From Streptomyces aureocirculatus (GTDB lineage: Bacteria > Actinomycetota > Actinomycetes > Streptomycetales > Streptomycetaceae), in assembly GCF_000720475.1 (NCBI RefSeq), contig NZ_JOAP01000009.1, positions 86,467-150,466 on the forward strand: a DNA stretch of 64,000 bases. The letters run 5' to 3'. Of the stretch, positions 62,155 through 64,000 are shown one piece after another; the first letter of the stretch is position 1; every line of letters begins with the position of its first letter. The notes under the pieces were generated by a model, which had not been told where the DNA came from, searched no databases, and saw nothing but the letters and a program-made list of their open reading frames with translations. A program made the position numbers and the translations under genes.

Positions 62155-63321
62155 GTGGGCGCGAAGTGGGCCTCGATCGCGACCCTGCTGTCCGTGTTCA
62201 CCGGCGTCTCCCTGAACCAGGGCATCCTCATCACGGGCGTCGTCACGGCGATCTACCGCACCATCGGCGGACTGTGGGCCGACGCGCTCACCGAACTCGG
62301 CCAGTTCATCATCCAGCTCCTGGCCGGGGTCGCCATGTTCGTGGCGGTCGTGGTGAAACTCGGGGACTACGGCGGCTTCTTCGGCGTCCGGGACCGGCCC
62401 GAACTGGACGGCCACGCGAAGCCGCTGGTCGGGCCGTACGGCACGGTGTTCCTGCTCGCGTTCCTCTTCATCAAGCTCTTCGAGTACAACGGCGGCATGC
62501 TCAACCAGGCCCAGCGCTACATGGCCACGGCCAACGCGCGCGAGGCCTCGCGGTCCGCGAGGCTGTCCGCCACCCTGTGGCTGGTGTGGCCGCTCGTCCT
62601 CTTCTTCCCCATGTGGATGTCGCCGCTGCTCGTCGACGCGAAGAAGCCCGACGGGTCGGACTCGTACGCCCTGATGACGGAACAACTCCTGCCCCACGGA
62701 CTCCTCGGTCTTGTCATCGTCGGCTTCTTCTCCCACACCATGGCCATGTGTTCCTCCGACGGCAACGCCATCGCGGCCGTCTTCACCCGGGACGTGGCGC
62801 CGGTCCTCTCCCGGAAGGCCCGCGCCTGGAACGACAGGTCCGGACTCATCGCCGCGCGGCTCACGACCGTCGTCTTCCTCGGCCTCTCCATGGCGGTGGC
62901 CACGCAGGTCAACTCCCCCGCCTTCGAGGACATCATCACCGTCGTCATCAAGTGGGTCGCCGGCCTCATGGGCCCCATCGCCATCCCGATGATGCTGAGC
63001 CTGCTGCGCCAGTTCCGCCGCTCGGGGCCCACCGCGGCGCTCACCAGTTGGGGCCTCGGGCTGCTCGCCTTCTGGCTGGTCAACTACCCCATCCACTGGA
63101 ACGCCGACGGCGGCGTGCCGCTCCAGTACCGGGTGTCGATCCCCCTCGGCGTCTCGCTCCTCCTCTACGTCGTCATCGGCTACGTCAAGCCGGAGGACAC
63201 GCCGGAGCGGGACGCGTTGATCGAACGCATCAACACCGACGGGGGTGACGGGGCTGACGGCGCCTCCGCCGCAGCGGTGCCCCCGCAGGCGGAACCCGCG
63301 CCCCTCAGGCCGGTCGCCTAG
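62155..63321 (+). pseudogene. Na+/solute symporter (SSS family) lacking its N-terminal part
   Basis: The frame encodes about 388 residues corresponding to the last two-thirds of an SSS-family symporter: SLNQGILITGVVTAIYRTIG, GLWADALTELGQFIIQLLAG, LFIKLFEYNGGMLNQAQRYM and ADGGVPLQYRVS can be seen. SSS proteins have 13 or so helices and 500-600 residues; the first four or so helices and the Na+-site start are missing. The frame begins straight after the SDR terminator, and the first possible start (GTG 62155) has no ribosome-binding site. A deletion fused this remnant to the SDR gene. Confidence 0.82.
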
Positions 63322-64000
63322 CCGTCCTGGCGGGGTCTCCCACCCGCCCGCCCGTTACTGTCGGCCCGGTCGCACGGTCGGGGCCCGACGGTTGGAGGCG
63401 GGCGGGCCCCCAACCACCGCACAGCGGAATCCCCCACCCACCCACCCGTTACTGACGGCCCAACCACACCGCCGGGGCCCAACGGCTCAGGGCAGGCGAG
63501 CCCGCAACCACCGGCGATGGGCCACCCCCCCACGGGAAGGGAGTGACCCCACGCGGGGTCTCCCACCCGCCCACCCGTTACTGTCGGCCCACTCGCACCG
63601 TCGGGAGCGGGGGGGGTACCGACGGCTGGGGCAGGCAGGCCCGCAGCCGCTGACGGTAGGCCACCTCCACGGCAGGACATGACCCCACAGCAGGCTCTTC
63701 CGCCTCGCCACAGCAGGCTCTTCCGCCTCGCCCACCCGCCCGTTACTGACGGCCCGGTCGCACCGCCGGGGCCCGACGGCTCAGGGCGGGCGAGCCCGCA
63801 ACCACCGGCGATGGGCCACCCCCACGGGAAGGGAGTGACCCCACGCGGGGGTTTCCCACCCGCCCACCCGTTTCTGACGGCCCAGTCGCACAGTCGGGAG
63901 CGGGGGGTACCGACGGCTGGGGCAGGCAGGCCCGCAGCCGCTGACGGTAGGCCACCTCCACGGCAGGACATGACCCCACAGCAGGCTCTTCCGCCTCGCC
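63322..64000. repeat. Composite tandem repeat of about 293 bp running off the window
   Basis: Five copies of a unit beginning CCGTTACTG (once CCGTTTCTG) start at about 63352, 63446, 63575, 63739 and 63868. Spacings of 129 and 164 alternate after the first copy, so the real unit is 293 bp (A 129 + B 164), present about twice and continuing past 64000. Within B a 23-bp word (CACAGCAGGCTCTTCCGCCT...) is doubled at 63686-63732. The reverse strand is open over 63318-63971, but this follows from the repeat composition and lacks a ribosome-binding site. No gene is supported. Confidence 0.85.

Noticed and set aside
60622..63321. 899-codon forward open frame
   Set aside because: Its first part is a shadow of the EthD-like and SDR genes; only the symporter remnant from about 62155 has recognisable content.
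63318..63971. 217-codon reverse open frame over the composite repeat
   Set aside because: Open because of repeat composition; no ribosome-binding site and the protein is a repeated Gly/Pro/Arg-rich string.

Overview
The window reads as a chromosome segment of a high-GC Gram-positive filamentous actinomycete, most likely Streptomyces. Coding sequences have the strong third-position G/C bias of that genus, GTG starts are common, and several gene types are hallmarks of it: a DUF5753 regulator with a DUF397 partner, a STAS-ANTAR regulator, GPP34, a PknG-type kinase and many XRE regulators. This assignment is inferred from sequence character only.

Left part (1-16 kb): a truncated MarR gene; a TetR/drug-exporter pair; a secreted M6-type metalloprotease; a four-gene set around a WXG100-like protein; a short Rho paralogue; a GNAT enzyme; and a tight three-gene operon (FAD oxidase, HglS-type 2-oxoadipate dioxygenase/decarboxylase, ALDH7-type dehydrogenase) that reads as lysine catabolism through pipecolate or aminoadipate.

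Conflict region (14.5-22.7 kb): an LCAT-like lipase/acyltransferase diverges, with only 20 bp between start codons, from a 1623-residue caspase-STAND-WD40 protein. A RES-domain toxin candidate and an Xre/MbcA-like antitoxin candidate follow on the same strand.

Accessory island (22.8-38 kb): it starts at an intact tRNA-Arg(CCT). A 53-bp copy of the tRNA 3' end lies 10.4 kb away in inverted orientation. Between and beyond these lie two copies of a module (XRE-TPR regulator plus three small genes, two of them Cys-rich), the second decaying; a frameshift caused by an 11-bp tandem repeat; a restriction-modification-like locus with a C-protein-like regulator and a HEAT-repeat nuclease candidate; and an AT-richer Mrr-nuclease/NACHT protein resembling antiviral STAND proteins. 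I found no integrase.

Right part (38-64 kb): a SulP transporter, a STAS-ANTAR regulator, a FemAB/BioF2-like GNAT with a tiny abutting upstream ORF, a DUF1648 protein, a class A PBP whose transpeptidase motifs are degenerate, a MerR regulator, a translationally coupled pknG-glnX-like-lipoprotein operon, a polytopic membrane protein, a DacA-like carboxypeptidase with a roughly 515-residue disordered tail, GPP34, the DUF5753/DUF397 pair, an EthD-like protein diverging from an SDR, an N-terminally deleted Na+/solute symporter, and a composite 293-bp repeat that runs off the window. In-frame tandem-repeat expansions recur in many genes of this window.
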